A DNA stretch of 64,000 nt from Pseudomonas sp. PDM18 (GTDB lineage Bacteria > Pseudomonadota > Gammaproteobacteria > Pseudomonadales > Pseudomonadaceae), in the NCBI RefSeq assembly GCF_014852585.1, contig NZ_JACVBX010000004.1, positions 124,001 through 188,000 of the forward strand, read 5' to 3'. The notes beneath the pieces were generated by a model, which was not told the origin of the DNA, did not search any database, and saw nothing but the letters and a program-made list of their open reading frames with translations. The position numbers and the translations under genes were made by a program. Shown here one piece after another: positions 27,148-37,715 of the stretch; the first letter of the stretch is position 1; each line of letters opens with the position of its first letter.

Positions 27148-29295
27148 TCAATCGCGCAGCGGCGACTGCGGATCGAGCAGCGAAGTACGGATGAAGTGCA
27201 GGTAGCTGCACACCCGGCGCAGGGGCGAGGAATCGAAGTGCGGCGGGCGACGATCATCCGTGGTGCGCGTGGCATGGATGGCGTGTTCCACCGCTGCCAG
27301 GGCGCGCTGGCGGTTGCTCTCGCTGGGCTGGATGAACAGGCGGATCAGCGCTCGGCCCAGCGCACGGATAGCCCGGCGCCAGGGCATGCGCTCGGCATAC
27401 CAGGGTTCCTTCGGCAGGGCCTCCTGCTCGCGGCGCAGCTCGATGATCGAAAGACCGATCTCCTGTACCTGAAAGGTCCAGCGCAGCAAGCGCTGCTGCA
27501 CGTCCGGGCGACCTGTGGATAATCCATACGCCTGGTTCAGCAGATCGCGGGTGCCGCTCTCGAAGTTCGATGACAGACCTTTCAGCGGATCGCTGATCAC
27601 CCGCACCACGCGCAGGCGCAGCTCGGCTTCCAGGCGCTCCCACAGCCACGGCCGGTTCGGCGGCAGGATGACGATGGCCGCGACCACCGCCATGCCCATC
27701 GACAGCAGCATCGCCAGGTATTCGTTGATGAAGGTGTAGGCGTCGTAGCGCGCCACGTTGGCGGGCAGCGAGGCGATGCAGAACCACACCAGCAGGCCGA
27801 CACCGTAGCCGCTCCACTTGGGCCGGGTGATCAGGAAGGCACCGAGGGCGAACACCGGCGAGAGCACGAAGCACAACAGGGGGAAGCCGTCGATGTGCGG
27901 CAGCACGCGGAAGGTGAGGATGAAGCCGAGTGTGGCGCCGAGCAGCGTGCCGAGGGTCAGCTGCAACGACAGGCGCTTGGGATTCGGCGAGGCGGAGGAG
28001 AGCGCGGCGATCAGCACCGAAGTCAGCGCGAAGGTGGCGCCGCTGAGCCAGGAGGTCTCGATCCAGAACACGCCGCCAACTATCACCAGCAGCGCGCAAC
28101 GGAATCCCGCGACGGCGGCGGCGAGGGCGTTGGCCTTGGGGGTGAAGCGCTCCTTCCACTGCTCGCGCTCGTGTTTGTGCGCGGCCAGCGAGGCGTGGGT
28201 CTGGGCGTAGTTGTGCATATCGTCGGCGAAGCGGTAGAGCAGCTCGGCGGCCGTCTCGAAGTCCAGCTGGTCGGCTTCCCGCGGGCAGGTGTGGCCGAGG
28301 TTGGCGCGAGCTTCGCGGATGCGGGGCATCAGGTGGTGCTTGCAGAGTTCGAGTTGCACGCTCAGACGCTCGGCATCCGCTTCGCTGAGCGGCCGGCCGT
28401 GCCAGCTCGCAAGCAGTTCGCTGACGTCGATCAGGCATGGCATCAGCACTTCCAGCACGTTGCTGGCCTGGCGTTCACGCAGGCGCTCGAGCAGACGCTG
28501 CAGGGCGTGGAAGCGCGTGGTCAGCTGCATGAACTCACTGTTCAGGCGCGCCAGGCGACCGCTGCGCAAGCGCATGTGCGGGTCTTCGAAGGCGGTGACA
28601 TTGCGCAGGCTTTCCAGGCCCACCACTTCGGCGGCGATACGCGCGCTGGCCTGCTCGAAGCGCTCGCGCTCCAGCGTGCCGTTGAGGCCCGCGCTGGCGA
28701 GGCCGGCGAAGTCGCCGAAGCGGGTGTTCAGCGCGTTGCGCAGGGCGGCCGTGCTGGTTTGTGGCAGGACCACGGCGCTGACCACGCCGGTGCAGAGAAT
28801 TCCCAGGCTGATCTCGATCACCCGCCACAGCGCCTGCATGAAGGCGCCCTCGGGGTGCAGGGAGGCGGGGATGCCGATCATTACCGCGGTGTAGCCGGCG
28901 AGCAGGCAGGCGTAGGCGCGAAAGTCCCGGTAGCGCGCGGCGCCCGCCGTGCACAGGCCGACCCAGATCGCCACGCAGAGCAGGAACAGCACGCGCTCCT
29001 GGGCGAACAGGGCGATGAAGGTAACCATTACCGTGAGCCCGGCCAGCGTGCCGAGGATGCGGTAGAAACTCTTCGCCAGCACCTGGCCGCTCTGCGGCTG
29101 CAGCACGATGAAGGCGCTCACCAGCACGGTGCTGGGCTGCGGCAACTCCAGGCGGTAGGCCAGCCACAATGCCGTGAAGGCGGTGATCAGCGTCTTGAGA
29201 ATGAACATCCAGGTGACGCCGTCGGTGTGCGCCCAATCGGACAGGGCGAAGCGCACCGCGGCGGCCTTGGGCAGGCGCACGGACAGACTGCTCAT
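27148..29295 (-). CDS. FUSC-family (AaeB-like) aromatic acid exporter
   Basis: A 715-residue inner-membrane protein. It has two membrane blocks of about five to six helices each (residues ~25-190 and ~385-530), each followed by a long cytoplasmic region, the layout of the fusaric acid resistance / YccS / AaeB family. These pumps export hydroxylated aromatic carboxylates or fusaric acid. The start MSSLSVRLPKAAAVRF at 29295 was taken because an upstream ATG adds a Pro-rich unrelated stretch. It is divergent from a LysR regulator with a clear LysR-type box between, the aaeR-aaeB type of arrangement, but no AaeA-type membrane-fusion protein is next to it. Confidence 0.85.
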   Translation of the reverse strand: MSSLSVRLPKAAAVRFALSDWAHTDGVTWMFILKTLITAFTALWLAYRLELPQPSTVLVSAFIVLQPQSGQVLAKSFYRILGTLAGLTVMVTFIALFAQERVLFLLCVAIWVGLCTAGAARYRDFRAYACLLAGYTAVMIGIPASLHPEGAFMQALWRVIEISLGILCTGVVSAVVLPQTSTAALRNALNTRFGDFAGLASAGLNGTLERERFEQASARIAAEVVGLESLRNVTAFEDPHMRLRSGRLARLNSEFMQLTTRFHALQRLLERLRERQASNVLEVLMPCLIDVSELLASWHGRPLSEADAERLSVQLELCKHHLMPRIREARANLGHTCPREADQLDFETAAELLYRFADDMHNYAQTHASLAAHKHEREQWKERFTPKANALAAAVAGFRCALLVIVGGVFWIETSWLSGATFALTSVLIAALSSASPNPKRLSLQLTLGTLLGATLGFILTFRVLPHIDGFPLLCFVLSPVFALGAFLITRPKWSGYGVGLLVWFCIASLPANVARYDAYTFINEYLAMLLSMGMAVVAAIVILPPNRPWLWERLEAELRLRVVRVISDPLKGLSSNFESGTRDLLNQAYGLSTGRPDVQQRLLRWTFQVQEIGLSIIELRREQEALPKEPWYAERMPWRRAIRALGRALIRLFIQPSESNRQRALAAVEHAIHATRTTDDRRPPHFDSSPLRRVCSYLHFIRTSLLDPQSPLRD

Positions 29296-29493
29296 CGGGC
29301 TTATCTCGGCAGGCGGTGGTCGGGCTGGGGCGGGTTTTGGGAACCCTGTCGTTGGAAGGCGGAGCGAAGGGGTGGAAGCACGTTGCACGAAAGGCGGAGC
29401 ACGGCTGCTTGTCCTGGGGCGTGGCGGGAGACCGCGTTGGGGAGGGCGATTCTAGAAGTGCGGCGGGGGCAGGATAAGCTGACGGATGGGCGA

Positions 29494-29520
29494 ATTATTG
29501 TTACCTGAAAGTACAATAAT
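29494..29520. promoter_or_regulatory. LysR-type operator between FUSC and LysR genes
   Basis: ATTATTGT and ACAATAAT are perfect 8-bp inverted arms separated by 11 bases, matching the T-N11-A style interrupted dyad of LysR regulators. It lies 123 bp before the lysR start and 199 bp before the FUSC start, in the 347-bp divergent region (29296-29642), which otherwise shows nothing. It is strikingly AT-rich in GC-rich surroundings. Confidence 0.75.
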
Positions 29521-29642
29521 CCCTGCGCGGCACCTGTGCGACAATTCGCCGCCTGTCATGAATCTGTAACAAGGCGTTGCTCGCCCGTGCACCGTTGCAG
29601 AGGCCGCCCGCCGTGGCGTGGACAGGCTCTTCTGGAGAAATG

Positions 29643-30590
29643 ATGGACCTGCTGCACAACATGCGTGCTTTCGTCTGTGTCGCCGAGACCGGCAGCTTCA
29701 CCGCCGCCGCCCAGCGCATGGACCTCACCACCGCGTACGTCTCGCGGACGGTGGCCAAACTCGAAGCTCACCTGCGCACTCGCCTGCTGCACCGCACCAC
29801 CCGCCGCATCGCCCTGACCGAAGCCGGGCAGCGCTACCTGCAGCGCTGCCAGCAGATCCTCGGCTACATCGAGGAAGCCGAGGCCGAGGCCGGCGACGCC
29901 CACGCCCGTCCCCACGGCAAGGTGAAGGTGCATGCCATGACCGGCATCGGCCAGCACTACCTGATCCGCGCGATCTCGCAGTACTGCGAGATCTACCCGG
30001 AGGTCACCTTCGACCTGACCCTGGCCAACCGCATCACCGACATCCTCGATGAGGGCTACGACATCTCCGTGGTCATCGCCCAGGAGCTGCCCGATTCGGG
30101 CTTCGTCTCCAAGCGCATCGGCAAGACCTACAGCGTGCTCTGCGCCTCGCCCGATTACGTGGCGCGGCATGGCATGCCGAAGCAGCTCGGAGAGCTGACG
30201 GATCACCGTTGCCTGCGCTTGGTGAACTCGGTGATGTCGCTGGACAAGTGGCTGTTCGACGGCCCTGACGGCCAAGAAATGGTCGGCATCAACCACAGCC
30301 ATTTCCAGGTCAACACCGCCGACGCCATGACCGAGGCGGTACGCGCCGGCATGGGGATCGGTGCGCTGCCGGTGTACTCCGCCGTGCAGGGCCTGAAGGA
30401 CGGCAGCCTGGTCCGTGTGCTGCCTGACTACAGCCTGTTCCACCTCAACGTCTATGCGCTGTATCCGTCGCGCCAGTACCTCGACGCGAAGATCCGCACC
30501 TGGGTGGAGTTCCTCCGTGACTGTGTGCCCGGCATGCTCGAAGAACACGAGCGGATGATGCTCGAACACCGCACGCGGGCGCCTGCCTGA
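29643..30590 (+). CDS. LysR-family transcriptional regulator
   Basis: A 315-residue LTTR. The N-terminal winged helix-turn-helix is at ~3-60 (MRAFVCVAETGSFTAAAQRM, then RTVAKLEAHLRTRLLHRTTR). The effector-binding domain spans ~90-295 (VHAMTGIGQHYL). The ATG at 29643 has GGAG five bases upstream; the ATG just before it is too close. It probably regulates the divergent FUSC exporter and itself through the dyad in between, likely in response to an aromatic acid. The effector is inference. Confidence 0.92.
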   Translation: MDLLHNMRAFVCVAETGSFTAAAQRMDLTTAYVSRTVAKLEAHLRTRLLHRTTRRIALTEAGQRYLQRCQQILGYIEEAEAEAGDAHARPHGKVKVHAMTGIGQHYLIRAISQYCEIYPEVTFDLTLANRITDILDEGYDISVVIAQELPDSGFVSKRIGKTYSVLCASPDYVARHGMPKQLGELTDHRCLRLVNSVMSLDKWLFDGPDGQEMVGINHSHFQVNTADAMTEAVRAGMGIGALPVYSAVQGLKDGSLVRVLPDYSLFHLNVYALYPSRQYLDAKIRTWVEFLRDCVPGMLEEHERMMLEHRTRAPA

Positions 30591-30619
30591 GCCACCGCCG
30601 CCTAGCGGCAAGCAGCTGA

Positions 30620-31828
<1,209 letters not shown>

Positions 31829-31873
31829 TCCGCCCGGTCTCGCCGGATGGTGGGACCTTCTGGAGACTTTTCC

Positions 31874-32512
31874 ATGAACCGACTCGTGCGCGTCTGGAAC
31901 CACTTCGAGGAAGGCGCCATCGCCTTCCTGCTGGCGGCCATGACGCTGGTGACCTTCGTCTACGTGGTGATGACCAACGTCTTCACCCTGTTCTATGACC
32001 TGGGCGACCGCCTGCCGTCGATCCAGGGGCCGTTCTACGCCATCGGCGACGCGATCCTCGGCGTCGCCCAGGATATGTCCTGGAGCAACGCGCTGACCAA
32101 GGCGCTATTCGCCTGGCTGATCTTCTTCGGCATCGCCTATGGCGTGCGCACCGCCGGCCACCTGGGCGTGGACGCGCTGGTTCGGTTGGCACCGCGCCCG
32201 GTGCAGCGCTGCATCGGCGTGCTCGCCTGCCTCTGCTGCCTGGGCTATGCCGGGCTGTTCATGGTCGCCAGCTTCGACTGGGTGAAGACCCTGTTCATCG
32301 CCGGCATCGGCGCGGAAGACCTCGACCACTTCGGCATCCTCCAGGCTTACATCGCGGTAATCGTACCCATCGGCTTCGGCCTGGTGGTACTGCGCTACCT
32401 GGAAATCCTCGTCAACCTGTTGCGCGGCCGCCAGCTCGGTCTGGGCCTCGCCGACGAGGCCGCGGAAGCCTCGAAGCTGGCCGGTGAAGACGCCGCGGAG
32501 AGCCGCCCATGA
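31874..32512 (+). CDS. dctQ: TRAP transporter small membrane subunit (DctQ type)
   Basis: A 212-residue protein with four hydrophobic helices (about 17-45, 80-105, 112-135, 155-180), the hallmark of DctQ. AYGVRTAGHLGVD is the conserved loop motif. It forms the membrane complex with DctM and interacts with the binding protein. The stop codon overlaps the dctM ATG (ATGA). The C-terminal ~30 residues are a charged cytoplasmic tail. It is separated from dctP by 45 bp. Confidence 0.9.
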   Translation: MNRLVRVWNHFEEGAIAFLLAAMTLVTFVYVVMTNVFTLFYDLGDRLPSIQGPFYAIGDAILGVAQDMSWSNALTKALFAWLIFFGIAYGVRTAGHLGVDALVRLAPRPVQRCIGVLACLCCLGYAGLFMVASFDWVKTLFIAGIGAEDLDHFGILQAYIAVIVPIGFGLVVLRYLEILVNLLRGRQLGLGLADEAAEASKLAGEDAAESRP

Positions 32513-33789
32513 CCGTGATGATCCTGTTCCTCCTGTTGTTCGTCTTCATGTTCATCGGCGTGCCCATTGCCATTTCCCTGGGCCTGTCCGGCGCGCTGAC
32601 GATCCTCCTGTTCAGCCCCGACTCGGTGCGTTCGCTGGCGATCAAGCTGTTCGAGACCTCCGAGGCCTACACGCTGCTGGCGATCCCGTTCTTCCTGCTC
32701 TCCGGCGCCTTCATGACCACCGGCGGCGTGGCCCGTCGGCTGATCGACTTCGCCAACGCCTGCGTCGGCCACATCCGCGGTGGCCTGGCCATCGCGGCGG
32801 TGCTGGCGTGCATGCTGTTCGCCGCGTTGTCGGGTTCCTCACCGGCGACCGTGGCGGCGGTGGGTTCGATTGCCGTGGCCGGTATGGTGCGTTCGGGCTA
32901 CCCGCGCGAGTTCGGCGCCGGGATCATCTGCAATGCCGGCACCCTGGGCATCCTGATTCCGCCGTCGATCGTCATGGTGGTTTACTCGGCCGCCACCGAG
33001 ACCTCGGTGGGCAAACTGTTCGTTGCCGGCGTGGTGCCGGGCCTGCTGCTGGGCGTGATCCTGATGGTGGTGATCTACATCGTCGCGCGGGTGAAGAAGC
33101 TGCCCGCTCAGCCGCGCGCCAGCCTGCGCGAATGGCTGTCCGCCGCGCGCCGGGCGATCTGGGGCCTGTTGCTGCTGGTGATCATCCTCGGCGGCATTTA
33201 CTCGGGGCTGTTCACGCCCACCGAGGCGGCGGCGGTGGCGGCGGTCTACTCGGCCTTCGTCGCGCTGTTCGTCTACAAGGACATGCGCCTGCGCGACTGC
33301 CCCAAGGTGCTGGTGGATTCCGGGCGGCTGAGCATCATGCTGATGTTCATCATCGCCAACGCCATGCTGTTCGCCCACGTACTGACCACCGAGCAGATTC
33401 CCCAGCAGATCACCGAGTGGGTGATGCAGGAAGGACTGACGCCGATTGGCTTCCTGCTGATGGTCAACGTGGTGCTGCTGGTGGCCGGCAGCTTCATGGA
33501 GCCCTCGGCCATCGTGCTGATCCTCGCGCCGATCTTTTTCCCTATCGCCATGCGCCTGGGGATCGATCCGATCCATCTGGGCATCGTCATGGTGGTGAAC
33601 ATGGAGATCGGCCTGGTGCATCCGCCGGTAGGGCTCAACCTGTTCGTCACTTCGGCGGTCACCGGCCTGCCACTGGGCTCGACCATTCGCGCGGCGCTGC
33701 CGTGGCTGATGATCCTGCTGCTGTTCCTGATCCTGGTGACCTACGTGCCCTATATCTCGCTGGCGCTGCCCCACGCCCTTGGTATGTGA
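32509..33789 (+). CDS. dctM: TRAP transporter large membrane subunit (DctM type)
   Basis: A 426-residue integral membrane protein with about 11-12 helices, the sodium-coupled translocation subunit of TRAP transporters. Family signatures are FVFMFIGVPIAISLGLS at the start, LSGSSPATVAAVGS, CNAGTLGILIPPSI and EIGLVHPPVGLNLFV. Length is normal. The ATG lies inside the dctQ stop, so it is translationally coupled. Confidence 0.93.
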   Translation: MTVMILFLLLFVFMFIGVPIAISLGLSGALTILLFSPDSVRSLAIKLFETSEAYTLLAIPFFLLSGAFMTTGGVARRLIDFANACVGHIRGGLAIAAVLACMLFAALSGSSPATVAAVGSIAVAGMVRSGYPREFGAGIICNAGTLGILIPPSIVMVVYSAATETSVGKLFVAGVVPGLLLGVILMVVIYIVARVKKLPAQPRASLREWLSAARRAIWGLLLLVIILGGIYSGLFTPTEAAAVAAVYSAFVALFVYKDMRLRDCPKVLVDSGRLSIMLMFIIANAMLFAHVLTTEQIPQQITEWVMQEGLTPIGFLLMVNVVLLVAGSFMEPSAIVLILAPIFFPIAMRLGIDPIHLGIVMVVNMEIGLVHPPVGLNLFVTSAVTGLPLGSTIRAALPWLMILLLFLILVTYVPYISLALPHALGM

Positions 33790-33801
33790 CAGGTTGTCGC
33801 G

Positions 33802-33840
33802 GCCCCATGAGCTCGTTGCCAAAACAACGGCTTATGGGGC
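33802..33840. terminator. Hairpin after dctM
   Basis: GCCCCATGAGCTCGTTG pairs with CAACGGCTTATGGGGC through about 16 bp with one G-U and one bulge, around a 6-nt loop, starting 13 bases after the dctM stop. There is no U-tract. It may stabilise or partly terminate the dctPQM mRNA before acsA. Confidence 0.5.
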
Positions 33841-33951
33841 TCATCACTAAGACTAAGGATTGGTAAGACCATGGTCGTATGGTTCGGGAGAGGGTGTCGC
33901 CGTTACAACTTAGGGCAACAAAAACAACACTCTTCACCGAGGTAAAACGCC

Positions 33952-35907
33952 ATGACAGCGGCATCCGTGTACCCCGTGCGTCCCGAAGTGGCCGCGACCA
34001 CTCTGACTGACGAGGCCACCTACAAGAAGCTGTACCAGCAGTCGGTGGTCAATCCCGACGGCTTCTGGCGCGAACAGGCCCAGCGCATCGACTGGATCAA
34101 GCCGTTCACCAAGGTCAAGCAGACCTCCTTCGACGATCACCACGTGGACATCAAGTGGTTCGCCGATGGCACCCTGAACCTCTCCTACAACTGCCTCGAC
34201 CGCCACCTGGCCGAGCGCGGCGACCAGCTCGCCATCATCTGGGAAGGCGACGATCCTTCCGAGCACAAGGAAATCACCTACCGCGAACTGCACGAGCAGG
34301 TCTGCAAGTTCGCTAACGCCCTGCGCGGTCAGGACGTGCACCGTGGCGACGTGGTGACCATCTACATGCCGATGATCCCGGAAGCCGTGGTCGCCATGCT
34401 GGCCTGTGCCCGCATCGGTGCGATCCACTCCGTGGTGTTTGGCGGCTTCTCTCCCGAAGCCCTGGCCGGCCGCATCATCGACTGCCGCTCCAAGGTAGTG
34501 ATCACCGCGGACGAAGGTCTGCGCGGCGGCAAGAAGACCCCGCTCAAGGCCAATGTCGACGACGCGCTGACCAACCCGGAAACCAACAGCGTGCAGAAGA
34601 TCATCGTCTGCAAGCGCACGGGTTCTCCCATCAAGTGGAACCAGCACCGCGACGTGTGGTTCGAGGACCTGATGAAGGTCGCAGGCTCCACCTGCGCACC
34701 GAAGGAAATGGGCGCCGAGGACCCGCTGTTCATCCTCTACACCTCCGGCTCTACCGGCAAACCCAAGGGCGTGCTGCACACCACCGGCGGCTACCTGGTC
34801 TACGCCTCGCTGACCCATGAGCGGGTGTTCGACTACCGCCCGGGCGAAGTCTTCTGGTGCACCGCCGACATCGGCTGGGTCACCGGTCACACCTACGTCG
34901 TCTATGGCCCGCTGGCCAACGGCGCGACCACCGTGCTGTTCGAGGGCGTGCCGAACTACCCGGACATCTCCCGCGTCGCGAAGATCGTCGACAAGCACAA
35001 GGTCAACATCCTCTACACCGCCCCGACCGCCATTCGCGCCATGATGGCCGAGGGCAAGGCCGCGGTCGAAGGCGCCGACGGTTCCAGCCTGCGCCTGCTG
35101 GGTTCGGTGGGCGAGCCGATCAACCCGGAAGCCTGGCAGTGGTACTACGAGACCGTCGGCCAGTCGCGCTGCCCGATCGTCGACACCTGGTGGCAGACCG
35201 AAACCGGCGCCTGCCTGATGACCCCGCTGCCGGGCGCCCACGGCCTGAAGCCGGGCTCCGCTGCCAAGCCGTTCTTCGGCGTGGTGCCGGCGCTGGTGGA
35301 CAACCTGGGCAACATCCTGGAAGGGGCCACCGAGGGCAACCTGGTGATCCTGGATTCCTGGCCGGGCCAGGCGCGCACCCTTTACGGCGACCACGACCGC
35401 TACGTGGACACCTACTTCAAGACCTTCAAGGGCATGTACTTCACCGGTGATGGTGCCCGTCGCGATGAGGACGGCTACTACTGGATCACCGGCCGCGTCG
35501 ATGACGTGCTCAACGTCTCCGGCCACCGCATGGGCACCGCCGAGATCGAGAGCGCCCTGGTCGCCCACCCGAAAGTGGCCGAGGCCGCAGTGGTTGGCGT
35601 ACCGCACGACATCAAAGGGCAGGGCATCTACGTCTACGTCACCCTGAATGCCGGCGAGGAAAGCAACGAGCAGCTGCGCCAGGAACTGCGTGCCTGGGTA
35701 CGCAAGGAAATCGGCCCGATCGCCACGCCGGACGTGATCCAGTGGGCGCCCGGCCTGCCGAAGACCCGCTCGGGCAAGATCATGCGCCGCATCCTGCGCA
35801 AGATCGCCACAGCCGAGTACGATTCGCTGGGTGACATCTCCACCCTGGCCGATCCAGGTGTGGTGCAGCACCTGATCGACACGCACCAGGCCATGCGCGC
35901 GGCCTGA
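33952..35907 (+). CDS. acsA: Acetyl-CoA synthetase
   Basis: A 651-residue AMP-forming ligase that activates acetate to acetyl-CoA through acetyl-AMP. The P-loop [11 protein letters not shown] starts at 263. [28 protein letters not shown] and [13 protein letters not shown] are the adenylate-forming core motifs. The catalytic Lys609 is in [11 protein letters not shown], the residue reversibly acetylated in other Acs enzymes. It is nearly identical in layout to Pseudomonas AcsA. It lies downstream of the TRAP genes but with a 162-bp gap and its own likely promoter. A terminator follows. Confidence 0.97.
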   Translation: MTAASVYPVRPEVAATTLTDEATYKKLYQQSVVNPDGFWREQAQRIDWIKPFTKVKQTSFDDHHVDIKWFADGTLNLSYNCLDRHLAERGDQLAIIWEGDDPSEHKEITYRELHEQVCKFANALRGQDVHRGDVVTIYMPMIPEAVVAMLACARIGAIHSVVFGGFSPEALAGRIIDCRSKVVITADEGLRGGKKTPLKANVDDALTNPETNSVQKIIVCKRTGSPIKWNQHRDVWFEDLMKVAGSTCAPKEMGAEDPLFILYTSGSTGKPKGVLHTTGGYLVYASLTHERVFDYRPGEVFWCTADIGWVTGHTYVVYGPLANGATTVLFEGVPNYPDISRVAKIVDKHKVNILYTAPTAIRAMMAEGKAAVEGADGSSLRLLGSVGEPINPEAWQWYYETVGQSRCPIVDTWWQTETGACLMTPLPGAHGLKPGSAAKPFFGVVPALVDNLGNILEGATEGNLVILDSWPGQARTLYGDHDRYVDTYFKTFKGMYFTGDGARRDEDGYYWITGRVDDVLNVSGHRMGTAEIESALVAHPKVAEAAVVGVPHDIKGQGIYVYVTLNAGEESNEQLRQELRAWVRKEIGPIATPDVIQWAPGLPKTRSGKIMRRILRKIATAEYDSLGDISTLADPGVVQHLIDTHQAMRAA

Positions 35908-35924
35908 TCCGCCGCCCGATGAAA

Positions 35925-35953
35925 AACGCCCCGCTAGCCGGGGCGTTTTTTTT
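35925..35953 (+). terminator. Rho-independent terminator after acsA
   Basis: The 9-bp stem AACGCCCCG/CGGGGCGTT with a 5-nt loop is followed by a run of T residues. Confidence 0.95.
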
Positions 35954-36009
35954 CCCATTTCCAGATGGATCAAGCTTGTTCGTTCCGCAGTATTCCTTTT
36001 CTAGCCCGC

Positions 36010-36039
36010 TTGAAATATCGAACGCGTGGTGCGTATTTT
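36010..36039 (+). promoter_or_regulatory. Possible sigma70 promoter of the polyamine ligase gene
   Basis: TTGAAA (36010-36015) and TATTTT (36034-36039) are 18 bp apart, 65 bp before the start codon of the glutamine synthetase-like gene. Both are partial matches to the consensus. Confidence 0.4.
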
Positions 36040-36103
36040 GTACGGGCTCGCGCGCCTCGCGCGGCGTCCTGTGACAAGGACAAAAGAACAAGGATAAGAA
36101 GTC

Positions 36104-37444
36104 ATGAGTAGCGATCCAGGAATCCCACTCGCCGAGCGTCTGGCTGGAGTGGAAGAGATCGAGTGCGTCACCCCCGACCTCAACGGGGTGCCGCGTGGCA
36201 AGGTGATGACCGGCGAGGGATTTCTCACCGGGCGCCGACTGCAACTGGCGCGTGGCGTCCTGCTGCAGTGCATCATGGGCGGCTATCCGGCCGCGAAGTT
36301 CTACGGCAGCGACGATGGCGACCTCGCCCTGATCGCCGAGCCGAGCCAGATTCACCGCCTGCCGTGGAGCGACGAGCCTCGCGCCTTCGCCATCTGCGAT
36401 GCGGTGGAACTCGACGGCAAGCCTTCCGGCCTGTCCACCCGCGGCCTGCTCAAGCAGGTGGTTGCGCGCTACGCCGAACGCGGCTGGAGCCCGGTGGTGG
36501 CGACCGAGTTGGAGTTCTTCGTCTTCGCCCCCAACCCCGATCCGCAAGAAGCCTTCCAGGCGCCGGTCGGCCTCGACGGTCGCCGTGAGATCGGCCACTC
36601 CGCTTTCAGCGTGTCGTCCAATAACGGCCTGCGACCGTTCTTCCAGGACGTCTACCGCTGCATGGAGGCGGTAGGGCTGGAACGCGACACCTTCATGCAC
36701 GAGATGGGCACCACCCAGTTCGAGATCAACTTCCTGCACGACGACCCGGTACTGCTGGCCGACCAGACTTTCCTGTTCAAGCACCTGCTCAAGGAAGTCG
36801 CGCTCAAGCACGGGTTGATCGTCGTTTGCATGGCCAAGCCGCTGGCGCATACGCCGGGCAGTTCGATGCACATTCACCAGAGCATCGTCGACGGCGAGGG
36901 CCGCAATATCTTCAGCGACGCCCAGGGCGAGGCAACGCCGGAGTTCCGCCACTTCATCGGTGGCCTTCAGGCCTGCTTGTCGGACTTCACCCTGTTGTTC
37001 GCGCCGAACGTGAACTCCTTCCAGCGCCTGTGCCATCCCTACGCCTCGCCGAACAACGCCTGCTGGTCCCACGACAACCGCGCCGCCGGCCTGCGCATTC
37101 CTGCCAGTGCGCCGGTGGCCCGTCGTGTGGAGAACCGCTTGCCGGGCGCCGACGCCAATCCCTATTTGGCCATTGCCGCTAGCCTGGCTGCCGGCCTACA
37201 CGGCATCGAGCGCGCGCTGGAACCCACGGCGCCGATCCAGGGCGAGTTCGAGGTGCCGCCGGAGCTGCTGCTGCCCTGCACGATGTATGACGCACTGCGG
37301 CGCCTGCAGCGCAGTGAACTGGCCCGCGAGGTGTTCGGCAACGAGTTCATCGACGGCTATAGCGCGACCAAGTCCATGGAGCTGACCAGCTTCTTCGACG
37401 AAATCACCCCGTGGGAGCGCCGCGTTCTCGCAGCGCAAGCCTGA
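36104..37444 (+). CDS. Glutamine synthetase-like gamma-glutamylpolyamine synthetase
   Basis: A 446-residue protein of the glutamine synthetase fold. Metal- and ATP-binding signatures include the ATELEFFVF strand (~133-141), HEMGTTQFEINF, GSSMHIHQS (the catalytic His loop) and NRLPGADANPYLAIA. Pseudomonads carry several PauA/SpuI-type paralogues that ligate glutamate to putrescine, cadaverine or other amines at the start of polyamine catabolism; this protein fits that group better than GlnA (shorter than ~470 residues and without the adenylylation segment). Which amine it uses is unknown. It appears monocistronic, 271 bp upstream of an MFS gene on the same strand. Confidence 0.82.
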   Translation: MSSDPGIPLAERLAGVEEIECVTPDLNGVPRGKVMTGEGFLTGRRLQLARGVLLQCIMGGYPAAKFYGSDDGDLALIAEPSQIHRLPWSDEPRAFAICDAVELDGKPSGLSTRGLLKQVVARYAERGWSPVVATELEFFVFAPNPDPQEAFQAPVGLDGRREIGHSAFSVSSNNGLRPFFQDVYRCMEAVGLERDTFMHEMGTTQFEINFLHDDPVLLADQTFLFKHLLKEVALKHGLIVVCMAKPLAHTPGSSMHIHQSIVDGEGRNIFSDAQGEATPEFRHFIGGLQACLSDFTLLFAPNVNSFQRLCHPYASPNNACWSHDNRAAGLRIPASAPVARRVENRLPGADANPYLAIAASLAAGLHGIERALEPTAPIQGEFEVPPELLLPCTMYDALRRLQRSELAREVFGNEFIDGYSATKSMELTSFFDEITPWERRVLAAQA

Positions 37445-37715
37445 GGCGCATGATCTGATTTGAAGTCGCTGACACAGTTGCGCCGAAACCAGGTGCAGCT
37501 GTGATCGGCAGCCATCTTCTGGCGATCTTCAGGCCATCCTCGTTCATCCCGCCGCCATCCTTCGAAACGCCCCACATGACCGTGCGCGACACGCGCTATT
37601 CCGGGCCCGGCAGCCCTCTCGACGCGCCGATTGGCAAGCTCTAAGGTGTGAGCGCAAGTCCCGCTTTCCGCTGCCCGGCACGTAGTGCCGGGGTTGTCCT
37701 GGACCAGGAGGTCCA

